This document shows positions 34,780-47,570 of a stretch of DNA of 64,000 nt, one piece after another. A model generated the notes under the pieces. It saw only the letters and a list, made by a program, of their open reading frames with translations. It made no database searches and was not told where the DNA came from. The translations under genes were made by a program, and so were the position numbers. The first letter of the stretch is position 1, and the number at the start of each line of letters is the position of its first letter. Origin of the DNA: Aspidiotus rigidus (taxonomy: Eukaryota > Arthropoda > Insecta > Hemiptera > Diaspididae); assembly GCA_035079385.1 (NCBI GenBank), contig JAVHKY010000034.1, positions 1,178,001 to 1,242,000 on the forward strand, in the 5' to 3' direction.

Positions 34780-36060
34780 GCTCAGCTATTCCGCCTTTGA
34801 GTCACAATTTTTCCAGTTCCTCCTGATAAGGTTATTTTCCAAGGACGCCATACTGCCCTGATCCGTTCCCTAAAGGTTAGCTTTCTCTCTCCTTCACTCC
34901 AATTTTGCCAAGCTGATAATGAAGTTCCTCTTGCTGAAGTCACGGCCTCTTTCACGTCAACCATCTGCCACCTGTTTCCTTTGATGTCACATTCTTACTC
35001 TGTAGGTTGTAGCGCTGGAAATTTTTTTTCACACAATCACCTCTTCAGTTGGAAAAATTCCCGCGATCGACCACCTATTTTGATACAAAAATTAGAAGAA
35101 GAAGAGGTGTTGATTTGAAAAGTTGAACTTCAGCACGTACTCGTATCTTTTCACCTTCTAATATTTTTTATTTGTTCGGCGATCAACTGTGAAATCACTT
35201 GGCTGCTCTATAGGAGCACAGGTCAACTATTTTCTGAAGTCTCTACTTTAGGTGAGGTTTCTGGAAAGATGCGGAAATTTTTGAGGATGTACCACCGATG
35301 GAAATTATAATGGGTCCAAAAGGTCATTCATTTTTCAAAATCGATTTTCTCAGACTCCCTGTAAGCCAAAATCATTCCAAGTCCCTGAAATAAATCAATC
35401 GTATCTCTCCTCTGCTCTGTAGTCACAATTTTTCGGAGTTTCCCTAGTGAGGTAACCTTCTGATGACGTCATATTCTGGTGACGTCATACTCTCCTTGTG
35501 TTCCTTTCGAAGTGAGATATCTCGCTCCTCCGCTCTTGAGTCGAAATTTTTCGATCCACGCCCCCTCCCCCCGGTTATGTTTTGCTTTCATACGTCCTGC
35601 TGACACTTTTTGGCCAGCCATCTTCCTCCTCTGCTCCTCAGTCGAAATCTTTCTAAATCCCTCTGATGACGTCATGCTTTTACTGTTTGGATATTTTCCG
35701 AATGCTGACATCAATGGAGTATCTATGGCATAAAATATGCAAATGGCATGATTTTTCCTCCGCTGAACCGTGAAGTATACGAATACGAGTAGTATGTATT
35801 TTTTTGATGTATTTTTAACAGGGAACCTGTTTTATCAGGGGGTTTTTGGAAAGAATGTCCGCCGTCAGCTGGCCAGCAACCTCTTAGATCGTTTAGAGGT
35901 CGACCTCCTATCATATATAGCTAGAAGTTCGAAAATTTTTCGAAATCTCCCTTTTATCATATATATTTCCAAGTCCCCTGTATAGCTTGGAGGTCGAACT
36001 TTTCGTAAGTCCTCCTAGCTTCAAAGTCCAAACCTGTGACGTCACAACCTGATGAAGTTT
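34780..36060. repeat. Degenerate repeat field with CRE-type palindromes
   Basis: Phrases of the type GAGTCGAAATTTTTC-AGTCCC recur at about 34798, 35421, 35538, 35640, 35926 and 35990. Several are followed by CTGATGACGTCAT. Perfect TGACGTCA occurs at 35464-35471, 35480-35487, 35667-35674 and 36037-36044. Similar phrases occur at 38925-39110, 46795 and 59200-59580, so this is a dispersed family. The short open frames on both strands here are not convincing. Confidence 0.55.
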
Positions 36061-39059
36061 TGAGATTCCACGTGGCCCATAAAACACGTTCCCAGTCACC
36101 CCTCGTTTAACTCCGTTGAAGAACCCGTGAGTTTTTCTTTCTTGGTGGTCAGACACAATTCGTTGAGGAAAAAGTATCGAAAATGGCAGGTATTTACCGT
36201 GCATTTCCATAATTTGAAGTCCAGTGGATAGTGGACACTTTTATTAAGTTAGGTTTCTGAACAGACGAACGGCCGGACGGATACAGAAATTGTAGAAAAT
36301 GGACACGCGACAAAAGTGGTGACGGATCTGAGAACACGAACTTATTTAAAGCTCACTCACTCTGAATATGTAATTTTGTCAGCCTACCCTGCCTGTTGAT
36401 TGGAGCAGAAATCTAGATATCGCCCCATTTTCGAACCTGATTCTTTGTTTGAATATAGACCAAGTTCCTGTTTGCCGTAGTAGTGTAATGGAGAATTTCA
36501 AAGCACTGAAAATTTTCTAAGTAGTACCAATATATCTAAGCTTTTCATTCATTAGAATCGTTGAAAGAAATCAAGGTTATACCAAATTTTACGATGCTTT
36601 CTAATTTTTCGAGCCAAACAACTGACCAATCGAGTATTCATGACCCGCAAACTAACGGACAAGGAAATCTTTTATACTATCGTGTGTGTAATCTCTCACA
36701 GTTTCTCATGAAACAAACTTTTTCGCAGTCTGTTCGTAACGTATGTATACACAATATTTCGTAAATTTATTCGATTAATGTTGATCGAATTTGATCATAA
36801 AATATATTGCCCGCAAGAGCCTAGTCCAAAGTGGAGACCTGTTTTTTCGATGTAGGTGATAATAAAATTCTCGGTTTTATTTTGACGAGGGAGAGAAAGA
36901 AATTCGAACATAAATATTGTTTCATCGGACGTGTAACAGTTAGTGCAGATGCTGCGTAAATGATGTCAGAGAATATTCTCAATCTGATAGGTCGTGTGTT
37001 GTTGGTACAGTTCCCATCAGCTGGTTTCCCACGTTTTCAATAAATAGATAGCGACGATTGTCCATGTAATTTGGAAAGTGCGAGAGAAGGACACAAGATT
37101 GCACTTGCAAAGAAAGTTTTTTTTTTTTTAAATTCAAGGCGTCTTAATTACATACGACGTGGGTATATAAGTTGAAAGAGTGTCATTTGTGTACTTGCGC
37201 GCGAGGTACCTTTAATCAAAATTACAAGGCGCATTCTTCATTCGTCTAATTAAGAAACCGTCATGATCCAGTACCGGAATTTATGGTTTTGTTCACGTAA
37301 ATTGAATAACTGGCATTGTGTGTGTGTGTGTTTTATGTGCACGTGGGCCTTACACGCGTGATTTAAATTTTTGGTATACTCGTGTATCGAATGTAATAAA
37401 GGGCAAATGGAAGTGCATTTTATTTGCTCGCACTGCGCCTCAACAATATCGAAACATAGAGAAAAAGTTATGATGCACGAAATAGATGTAATGAAAAAAC
37501 GATTAAAAATACCTGTATCGGCCCCCAAATTAGTCAGTATTATCAGATCGTTTGATGGACGTTAGTTTTCCTTGATCGGGTCGTTTTTCCCAGTTAGAGT
37601 AAAGAGTGGGTAATCATTAATCTGTACAATTCATTCGGTTATGCAATTAAAATTGAAATGAAGTTTCCGTGTAGTTTGGCAACTTTGTTATCAACGATCT
37701 TGCGTTTGTATTCGTGTAAAAAAGTATCCTCCGTCCCGCATGTTCCGCTTTCAGACTCGAGTATTTTTTCGTGAAAGCATCTCTTCCGTCCGCGTGTTTG
37801 TTTTTTTTTTTTCTTTCAACGTGTGTATCACATGTTCCTAAAGAGTACAGTAAATGCATTCCATTACCTACATTACGACGGATGATGTTTCAGACCGACT
37901 TCTGATACCGTGGAATGTGTTTGAAAGTCGAGTATTTCGATCAGAATTTCCAGCAATCACCTCCGAGCTCCTCTAGAGAAGAGGGAATGAAAACTCAAAA
38001 TACTAAAACTGAATTTTGTAATGGTTGGGGTCAGGGGTAATGTCGTGGACGAAACATTAGCTATAGTTCGGGTGATAAGAAGTACTTGAGTATCAACAGA
38101 TTCAGTGTAAACTGTTCGTGAAATATGATGATATATTTAATGGAGGATCGACACTGGTTATTGAAAGTAGGAGTTGTAAGTCATCTAAAGTAACCTTTCT
38201 CCTTGTTGTTGGTTATCTGAAATTGAAGTAATTTTGGTTCTCAATGCTGGGAGTATGGATTCATCATCTCTAGACGTAAGCCTCATTTGCAAAGTTGAGT
38301 AAAAGGTCTGCTCTCGTATGGGAAAACAAATACTCTTTGCTGATTGGCGCAAGTTAGTCGAAATGGTGAAGATGTGAAAAAAGTTCTGCAAAAAATCCGA
38401 AGTTGAACTAATTTAAAAAATAATTAAGATAGTTACAACTTTCCTTCTTAACAGTTTTCTATTTAAATAATACGAAAGCGATGGAGTTGATTTTATGTAT
38501 ATTTGTAACGGTTAAAAACACCATGTTCACCTTTTGGTATATTCTTGGTATCGCTATTAGCGCTCCCACTGGATTCCGAATTGGTAACTAATAGATTTGT
38601 TGTTTGCTTTCGCTCGTCATCTTCATTTTACTGTCATGTGATTATCAATGCGTAATACGAGTATGTACGAGTGAGAAGAGGATAGATTCTTTAAGAGCAC
38701 AAAATTCAAAAATTCTGATGAATGGAGTCTGACCAAGTCTTCTTGCTCAAGAATGTTCCTTCGTAGAAGTTCTTGAACTTGTTTTTGTTTTTCTTATGAG
38801 TGTGAAATCGTTATCGATCCCGATAGATCGTTTCGACCATTAATTTGACGTCGATATAATATTGTGAAATCAACCTCAAGTCAATCTCAACTCATATGCA
38901 GCGTCGATTTCAGGTCGATATTCGAATTTTTTCCGCTTCCAGGTCCTTCCATTCGGATAGTTGAAACTTTTTCAAGTCCCTTCCTGTCATTCATGACTCA
39001 ATATTCCAATATTTTCCCAGTCTAACTCCTTTAATAGTTGAAATGTTTCTGAGTCTCAC
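36061..39059. other. Intron 1, mostly unique sequence
   Basis: A (TG)n run lies at about 37316-37331. A small TCGA-rich fragment related to the satellite is at about 38810-38920. The 64-codon frame 37371-37565 has a C-x2-C plus C-x2-C pattern but no wider zinc-finger signature and no ATG start. Confidence 0.4.
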
Positions 39060-40610
39060 TTCTGTTATGTATACCTCCAAAATCCAAATTTTTCCGAGTT
39101 TCCACCCCTATATTTCTCGATAATTGTTTCCTTTTCGGTACAGAAAAAAAAAAAAACCTTAATAGATTACGGTAGGTCAGTTTTTGTTGGATGGCGGGAC
39201 ACCAAATTTTCCTTGTTAACATCCATTTCTGTCCCCCTCTCATAAATGATGTGTTTAAGATATGAGTTCTTTCTGTGGATGAGGACTTCAGACCCCTCTT
39301 TGGAACTGTGACCACTAGTAATTAGATGGTCCGCCAAAGCTGATTCGCCTATATTCTTCTTTTCCCACGCTTTCCTATCTTCCAGCCACTCTTATTTTGA
39401 GGTGAATGGCATTCTCGCCTATGTAAACTCCCTTGCAGCACCACATTTCACTTTATAAACACCACTCTTCTCGACCGATGTATTGAGATTATGATGCGCG
39501 GGGCGAAAACCAAAGGGACGCAGTACACGATCTTACTGTGAGGAAAACTTCCCCAAAAATGGAAGCCTGACCCAGCGCTTCCCCTTATTTCGGTTCAAAT
39601 CGCGAGGTGGATCTTTCTTTGAACCGTGAGGTCGATGTTAAAATTGACCTCACTTAATCTGGCCAAGTGTTTTATAATCAACAACTCCTTGTGGAAGGCG
39701 GACTGACTCAACGGAATGCGAGTCAGCCGATGGATTAGGCTATCGAATGTAGCGAACTTGAAAAGACTGATCGAGGACTACAATATCGGTGAAAGTAACT
39801 TTCCTATAAATAGCAAATTCATGGACGCAGTCTTTTCAGAGATCACCAAATCCAAATAATTGATAGACACGCCACCAACTTCTAGAATAAATTTTATGGA
39901 AGGGCATTGCTCGTTCAGATACTTGAGAAATTCCAAGAGGAGATCTTTGAGACTAGTCCACGTACACAAAGACCTCCGAAAAGAGTGAATTCTGTGGGGA
40001 ATCGATGGGATACCATCTTTCTCAGGGAATTCAAAAAGAAATTGGGAGACCAACAGATCCAATTCTTCATGACAAATACTTAACAGATCGCCTATATGTT
40101 GGGTGGCCCGACCACATCGAAAGAACATAGGATTGATCCCGGAGGAAAAAAATATTCTTGATGCCTACCAGCCGAGGAAGCCAAACTTTTTACAGAGTGG
40201 TGCGACTCAAAATGAACTCTAGATTTGGACCAACGGTCCAAGAATTTCGCGAGGAAAAAGACACAAAAGAAACAACAGGACGCACCGGAGTTTCGTTTTT
40301 ATGGACGTTAGGCCGCCTGTATTACAGGGGGGGGGGTTTAGGCTCAATGAGCTAGGGAGTTTCAGTGACGAATTTGCGACTATGTCCAACTTCTTTTACG
40401 TGATTAAGCAAGCTGAAAAGGTCATTTTACTTTGCAACACACTGGCTAAAAACGTCATAGAACTTGGAGATGTACGAAAACTTCTTCATCACAATAAAAG
40501 CATTACCTATATCAGCATTTGTGATGATTGAGTGTTCGCCCCTGACCCTCCTCTTTATCCCTTTGATCACCTCTCTCGCAACATTATTTTTGTAAAACTC
40601 TCTGTGTTTA
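39060..40610 (-). mobile_element. Penelope-like retroelement relic with RT pieces and GIY-YIG endonuclease
   Basis: Read on the minus strand, family pieces appear in the correct order but in shifting frames. Near 40440-40545 is the pre-RT block HSIITNADIGNAFIVM (family IITKADKGNAVVVM). Near 40110-40130 lies SFDVV. At 39860-39950 is FLKYLNEQCPSIKFILE followed by INYLDLVIS. At 39795-39825 is FAIYRKVTFTDIV (family YRKPTFTD). At 39690-39780 is ATFDSLIHRLTRIPLS. At 39405-39475 comes the GIY-YIG start GVYKVKC then CCKGVYIGE, one frame apart, and then ESALADHLITSGHS. The RT core looks shortened. Penelope-like elements use this RT plus GIY-YIG pair for retrotransposition. Many stops and shifts make it dead. 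Confidence 0.82.
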
Positions 40611-43600
40611 CTCGTTTTGCGTATCCCATCCTTCCTTATATCCGGCCCTAAATTTAAGAAATCGTATCGACTCTTCTCCGGAGTCGATTACTAGCGTTTC
40701 CTCAGCAAATGAAGGTGCGCGGCTTCCACCCCAAATGGATCGAAAGAATATCGTGTATTAAATTCTCGGAAAATTCGCAACTCAGCGTTGAGTTTGGCGT
40801 TAAAATATACATGAGACCTGATAGGAAATCAGCGAATGCTTGGTCAACCACTCGTATCATCTTCCACAGGCGTATTTCCGAGAACTTGCTACTCCTCTGT
40901 ATAATTTTACTGCCATAAATTTTCCTCGTCCATGGTTTACCCTGACAAATTGGACTCGTGATGAAATTCTTCACGAATATTTACGAAACGAGGATAGAGA
41001 ATTAGAATTGCTTTGCATCGTGTCTTGATAACTTCCCTCAACGCGGAGCGCTAATCGTCTTTTGATGCATGTCGAATTTTCGCTGCTGACTTCTCTATTC
41101 ATCGAAATTGTTAATGTATTCTCGTAAACGTATAGGAAGAATCAAGTTTCCTTTGATGTATTTTGAAATCGACAACCGTGAAGTCGGAATTTGAAATTGT
41201 TTATCAATATTATGACCTACAATTTCGATTCTCACTTCAAACGTGTGTAGAAAAATGAATGGAATGAGAAATACTTTGCAAAAATGAATGAGACCGCCGT
41301 TGCGTTTTCTTCCCTTTTGATGTGTGCCAGCCGAATGATGGATGGTCTTCGTTTCATCTCCTGTCGCATCAAAAAACTTGGGCTCAAATTTTTCCCTCCT
41401 ATACTTCTTCTTTTTGTCGAGATCCATGTTCACGTTTCCAATTATGTGTATGAAAAAGCAAGGTTTTATTCTCTCAATTCACTCGACTTTTGCCCTACTT
41501 ACTAGGGTCAATATTTGTGATCTGGTGATCAGTAACAGCACTTTAATTGCAGGGTTACTACAGAACTCGATAAACGAATCATTTTTCTAATTAAATATCT
41601 GTTCGCAATCCGAACGCTGAAATTTATGAATGCGAAATTACTTAACGATGCCTCGCAAATTTTCTAGGTTAGGTTCAAGTTCGAACGGGAGCGTCTATGA
41701 GCGTCGAGCTGGTAACTTACTGTTTACGTAGATGACATCATCGTCCCGTAACGTAATTCGTAGTATTTCCCGCTTCTTCTTTTCGAATATTTTTGTGCGA
41801 ATAATGATGGCGGAATGTTTCGGTTAGTTGTTTACTATCGTACGCTGGAGGCAATTAAGTATGACTCATAAGATTCATACTTTGTTCTCGTTATGAATGT
41901 TTTATAAGTTACCAAAACGTTTTTTTCCCGTCCGTTGGAATTTGGTATTCGGTTCGCGATCGTATTCCAGCATTGCATTGTGGTGTTGATGATGATGGTA
42001 ATCACGATGACCGGAGTTGTTGTCCGCTGGTGTTACTTCTGTCCTTTCACATACAGCACCGTTTCATTTTATAGTATATTCGAGTATACATGTGTGAATC
42101 AAGGCGGCGGAAGAACGGTAAGCAGAGAGAGGGAAAGGTGTTTGCTTTGGACTCTCACGACTCTTCCGGTAGGCCCAATCAGCGAAAATTCTTCTAGAAA
42201 ATCGTAAAGGTTATTCTCTCGTACGAGTACTTTGTGTGCCTCAGGGTTTTACTTTTCGCTTTCTATCTTATGTGACTCATGATGTCTGCTTCAGCATGGG
42301 CTTTGTTGTTCACGAATTAGTCGTGTACGGGGGTCCACGCGGTGTACTTGAACTCGAGAGTACGTTCTAGACGATCAAGGCCTGACAGAAATGTGATGTT
42401 CACGGCGTCATTATCGTTTGTGTTGATCGTTGATGCTTCGTCGAGCGTTAATGCGCCGCTTCTGGTCTTCTGGTTTGATAATTTTCATCTGCTTTATTAC
42501 AGTGCCCGGGATAATTCAACGCAATTACCAACCAACAGTCACTAATGTCTGTATATCGAGGGGAAAAAGTGATATTCAGGTTCGGTCTGTAACAAATTGA
42601 CCTCGTTGTGTAACATTCTATAATATTTTTTTCTTTACGCCTGATAGAATGCGCCTGGAGTATAAGAGACAATCAGTGTGGACGCATTTAGGTACCTTTC
42701 TCCCAATCGAAATAGCAGAAGCGGTGAAATCCTTGCATAATCATCGAGATTTCGAAAAAAAAAAAAAAAGTAGACAGTACGTGTGTTCTGCTTCTTCGAA
42801 ACCTTGCGATCTTATCTAGGTCGCGGATTTTCTTATCAGTTTTTTATTGTCTTCTATTAATCAGTGTCTTCCGTCTCTGTGTCCGCTTTTGTTCGCATTA
42901 TGTCATATTCATTGTTCATTAATAATTTTTTTGTTATCTTACCCATTTCATCATTGCTTGAACTTTATATGGGTAGATTGGTGGCGTAAATTTTGATGCA
43001 GGCAATTATAAAAGTTGTAATTTCTTCGTGAGATCATACGAATCGACCTCGATACGAGGCGAGATAGAACGAACGATTGAATTAACGTGGACCAATAATT
43101 TCGTCTAGGTGAGCCTAGGCGCGTTCGAGGTTGGTGACGTCATCAATCTAAGATTACAGCACTTCGAAAAACTTAGACTTTGAACCTGTATATGATAAGA
43201 GCCGGGCACCGCGCCGTCTGGTATATCGTGGGACTTGAAAAATGTACGGGGAACTTGAAAAAATGTCGACTTTCAAAAAAAGTTCCGCGCATGCAATCGC
43301 AAGAGCATTCACGTCCAACTTCTAATTTTAGGTACCTCTTTTGCTACAGGGCACGGAACTTGCGGATTCTCCGCTATCATTTCAAAATTTGCTATGGCAT
43401 CTGAATTTTTTCGTTTCGTTTTCTTCAATTAATTCAAAATTGTTGTCATTCTTACCTGCTTGATGTGAGCCAGACATACAGAGTTTTCGATTCTCAAAAA
43501 CTCGTACTTGAAGACCTAAAACTTCGTGTCCGAAAAATTGGGTACAGTTTTGAGTCGTTCGTCCTTGGAACAAGTTGAGAAAAAATCAAACTAATTTCTT

Positions 43601-45399
43601 CTTAATTATTCTCGGAAAAATGTGGGTTTCTCGATATACTCGTCTTGACACGTCAAGGTTGCTACTTGTCTACTCAAAGATGACTGAAATATAGAAAGTG
43701 TGAAAATGGAAAATCATGATTGTTCTCGTATTTTATGCGTAGACGGTTTGTGTTCGAATTACGCTTTGAGAAAGTGTTACCAAATAGAGTTGCAAGCTAA
43801 GCGCTTACAGAAGTAATCGCCTGCATCTATAACAATCATAGAACTTCGTAATTCACAAATTATTCAATTCTTGTTTACATCTCCACGTAAGATTAACAAC
43901 CAATAATTCCTCGTCCTATGAAAACCCATTTATTGCGTGAGGAAAAGTGCTGAATTTTTCTACTGAAATTTTTAGAATCTGATGTAAAGTGTGAAGTTAT
44001 TCATCGAATTTACAGCTTCAATTATTCTCCCCTCCTGAAAAAAAATGAGAAGAAGAAGAATACCCTTGAATTAGGTACGGATCTTGAAAAAATATCTGCT
44101 TGACTTTACTTCTGAGGACGATGGTGAAAATCAGTTCTGTTTTTACGCAAGTAATCCCGCGACAAAATTTTCATAATTTGCCTGCAGAGCGCGCGTTAAA
44201 GAATCACATTTTGGCGATGTAAGAATCGGGGAAAAACTGTCGGAAGGTTTTGACGAGTCGTCTCAAATAATGAAAATATTTGCTCTGCGAAATCTTACAT
44301 AAAAAGAGTTGAAGGGTTCCGAAAAATCATACGCATTCTCTCATAGGAGCAGCAAAAATAGGAAAAATCGTCTTTACGTAATCAATGGATGGCCTCCAAA
44401 TTAATAGTAATTAGAACGCTACACTCGAATCAAATTCGATACCTTGGAAAAATTTCGAAGATCCTGGATCGTCTTGTTCTTTTATTAGTGATAATGTCAT
44501 CAGAATAGGGAATAATGACACCGTACTTACAACTTGGCAAAATATTTATTAACTGGAACCGGTTTCGAAACACGTGTACCATTGATGAGCCGTGAGTACT
44601 AAAGAAGAGAGGCGAATTTTACTGTCGTGTTGAGATGAGTCATGAAACGGAAGCGAAGGCAATGAGCGACCTGAAAGGCATCGAGTATTTCTAAACTCCT
44701 AATTTTTTTTTCTCAAGTACTGCGTTTCTGGGAGAAATAATTTGAGTTCTCTCGAATTCTTCTATCGAGTCTCGAGTAGTATTCGGGCGGATTCAGGGGT
44801 ACGTTTAGGGGGTCGGAGAGCCTTCTATCGTCCTGAAAATTTTTCGAATTATATATTTGGGGAATATACGCTTGCACCCCTCCTCTCATTTTTTGTAGAC
44901 GTTCAATATTCGAATTTTTCATTTTTGTTTCGTTGTATTTTATATTATTTTGCTATAGAAATTGCGTAAAATACTCGTATGCTTCTTCTAGAGATACGTT
45001 TTCGTGGGAAATTTCAACAAATTTTCCAGTCTGAAAATTCTTGCTCTATCGAAAGTGACCATTAAATTGAAATTTTTCGGGAAGACACTCGACAAATTTC
45101 CTGAAATAACTGTTGTAATGAGTTGATTATTGCAAAAAATCGTTTCAAACCATCGAAGTTGTTATTGGGGAAGAGTCTTCGGTAATTTGAAAAGTGATCT
45201 GGCCAAAAAGCTTCCCTTTTCCATAAAGATCGCATTGAAAAAGAATTCCGTTTGTTTCCACGATTATAGCCTAATTAGAATTCATAGCATGGAATACAAA
45301 ATTCCTTTTTCTTCACTTCTTTATGACTGGTGGGAAGGGAAGTGGACGTATACTTCTGTGTCATCGTTTTTTTGTGACCCCTCCTTTGGAATTCATGGG
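40611..45399. other. Intron 1, no gene recognised
   Basis: Contains a dispersed-repeat block near 43348-43425, one TGACGTCA at 43135-43142, a poly-A run near 42757-42770, and a possible element tail at 44540-44600 (GAACCGGTTTCGAAACACGT). No coding signature was found, including in the 112-codon minus frame 41095-41433 and the 90-codon frame 41935-42207. Confidence 0.4.
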
Positions 45400-46460
45400 T
45401 ATCAACCGTCAAATTGACCGAAAATTCATCATTCTATTTCCAAATGTTGATCAAAATTGCGTCGATATGATTGTTGAAATCGAATGCTGATTCAATTTCG
45501 ACTTATTTGCCATCTTGATTTTAGGTCGATTTCGAGTTGAGTCGACTTCTCAAAATTTGTTGTCGATCTAAAATCGACTGCTCAGTTGTGTCGACTTGCA
45601 GTCCTTTGCTGAGGTACGTTTGTCGACTTCAAATCGACGTTCTTTGAAATCTATATTGAGTCGACTTCTCCCAATTCTTGCGAAGACCTGAAGTCGACTG
45701 CTCTGTTGGATCAATTTGTACTTTTCTGGTATTTTACGTATGTTGGTCGACTTCGAATTGACGTCGATATGGAGCCAATATGGGGCTGACAATTGTCGAC
45801 TCCATTTTGACTTACTTGTCATGAAGATTTCTGTTTTGATCGACTTCGAGTCGACTGCTCCAAATTTTTTGATCGACCTAGTGGCGTAGCGAGGTCGGCC
45901 CCCATCCCAAGACTCATGAAATATCACATGTTATTCTAAAAAATTTTTCTTAACATTTCTCTTTTACCACTTTCTCTTCAAACCCTCACCCATACAATTT
46001 TTCTGGTTACGGCACTGGTCTGTGGGGTCGATTTCAAGTCGTTTTGTAGTTCCTTGGTAATGTACGTTAGTCGACTTCAAATCGACGTTGATCTGGAGTC
46101 GACTACTCAAAATTTTTCACTGACATTCGTCTGCTCAGTTGCGTCGATTAGTAGTCGATTTTTAGTTTCTGAGAATCTATTCTGGCCAACTTTGAATCAA
46201 CCTCGAGTGAATGTTGATCTGGAGTCAATATGAGGTCGACACTGACTTATTTGTCACGTCGATTTCGAGTCGACTACGAATTTTTCATCGAACTGAAATG
46301 GACTGCTCTTTTGGGTCGATTTCAAGATGATGTACGTTGGCCATTTTATCCACCTCAAATCGGCGTTGATTTGAAGTCGATTTCGAGTGGACCACTCCAA
46401 ATTTTTCTATCGAACGGAAATCGACTGCTCGGTTGGGTGCGGCTTTGAAAGTCGACTTCT
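45400..46460 (-). repeat. TCGAC-rich satellite, inverted relative to 2880-3685
   Basis: Units contain TACGTTAGTCGACTTCAAAT and TCGACTTCTC, the reverse complement of the wording at 2880-3685. Landmarks lie at about 45613, 45735, 46061, 46186 and 46331, consistent with units of about 120-145 bp apart from an insertion at 45879-46018. The open frame 45568-45927 on the minus strand is built from this repeat and is not a gene. Confidence 0.75.
45879..46018. mobile_element. Short MITE-like insertion inside the satellite
   Basis: TAGTGGCGTAGCGAG at the left and CTGGTTACGGCACTGG at the right are imperfect inverted repeats (AGTGGCGTAGC against AGTGCCGTAAC). They bound about 140 bp of non-satellite, AT-rich sequence, and satellite wording resumes on both sides. 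No clear target duplication could be fixed because the satellite is so diverged. Confidence 0.5.
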
Positions 46461-46554
46461 AGTTTTTCGGGAATATTTGTGAGGTCTTGTTGCAGTTTTT
46501 GACATGTTCCATGTCTTTTCTCTCGCCGGACCCCGATTTTGAAACTCGCAAGTA

Positions 46555-46790
46555 CCACCACCACCACCACCACCACCCCCCCCCCCCCGTCAAGAGAAAT
46601 CTCTACCCCGTGGGTGATTCAGAAATTCGCGAGTACACCCCGCGTAATGATAATAAATAATTATATTAATTAATTAATAATTAAATGATTAAATAATTAG
46701 ATAATTAAATAATTAAATAAATAAATAAATAAATAAATAATATTAAGTAATTAAATAATAAAATAATAAAATAATTAAATAAATAAAGGC
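46555..46790. repeat. Simple repeats: (CCA)n, C13 and (AAAT)n/(AATT)n
   Basis: CCA repeats from 46555 run into 13 consecutive C (46576-46588). From 46646 to about 46786 the strand is almost pure A and T in AATAATTAAAT-type repeats, with a clean AAAT run near 46715-46740. An 8-bp-arm GC hairpin (GGGCGAAC...GTTCGCCC) follows at 46865-46891. Confidence 0.85.
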
Positions 46791-47189
46791 TGGATAGTCG
46801 AAATTTTTCCAAGTCCCCTAGATTTGAATTGTCTCATACCATTCCAATACAACAGCGAGACAGGGGGCGAACGAGCGGAGCGAGTTCGCCCTACCTCATA
46901 TTTCTCATACAAGACTTATACGACGCCAAGATAGGTAAAGGGGTAAACGAATAATATCTCACGAACACTTGACCTAGTAGAAGCCTAGACTGAAATATTT
47001 CAAGATGACTGATAAAATATAAAAGACGTGGAACATGATTTTCATTTATTTGGCTATGCCAGAAAATTTTTTTCTTGTTCGCGTCTTTCCACCTCAAGTG
47101 TTGCGATTTATTTTTTTTTTTGTTTTACTCCTCCGAGTATTCTCTTAGTTATGGATGACCGTAACTTTTTACAAAAACGCATTGATTCT

Positions 47190-47570
47190 ATACTGGTCGA
47201 CTTTAAATCGACCTCAAATTGACATCGATTGAAAGTTTTCTACCGATTGTAAGTCGTCCTTCCAGGTTAGGCAGGTTGTATTTCATATCTTTTAGGTGCT
47301 CTCAATAATTTTAAGGTTACACGATGACATGTAATCGATTTTGGGTCAATATCAATTTATAATATTGGGAGTCGACTCAATTCCGAGATCGACGATGAAA
47401 CGATGGTAAAAAGGATTCGAGTCTTTGTGGGTCGATTTGCAGTCATCATTGTGCGGAACTAAATCGACGCAAGATCAACAATATATCGACGTTGATTTTG
47501 TGTCGAATTCTTATTGAAATGCGTGTCGATTTGACGTCAAGTCGACATTGTTTTGGAGTCGATATGGTTC
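47190..47570. repeat. Further TCGAC-rich satellite fragment
   Basis: The same wording (GTCGACTTTAAATCGACCTC, GTCGATTTGACGTCAAGTCG) recurs without clear periodicity, suggesting an old, scrambled copy of the satellite at 45400-46460. Confidence 0.5.

Noticed and set aside
37371..37565. Small frame with C-x2-C and C-x2-C resembling a zinc finger
   Set aside because: It begins without ATG, matches no zinc-finger consensus beyond the two Cys pairs, and lacks splice sites in a fitting phase.
44580..44610. Hammerhead-ribozyme-like TTGATGAGCCG next to a possible Penelope tail
   Set aside because: The core lacks the required CTGATGA, and no helix III plus GAAA arrangement follows.
45568..45927. 119-codon minus-strand frame
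   Set aside because: It lies almost entirely in the TCGAC satellite and its peptide mirrors the repeat (SRLQV, SRLNID), so it is repeat-derived.
46865..46891. GC-rich 8-bp-arm hairpin as a terminator
   Set aside because: This is eukaryotic intron sequence and the hairpin has no role that can be inferred from sequence.
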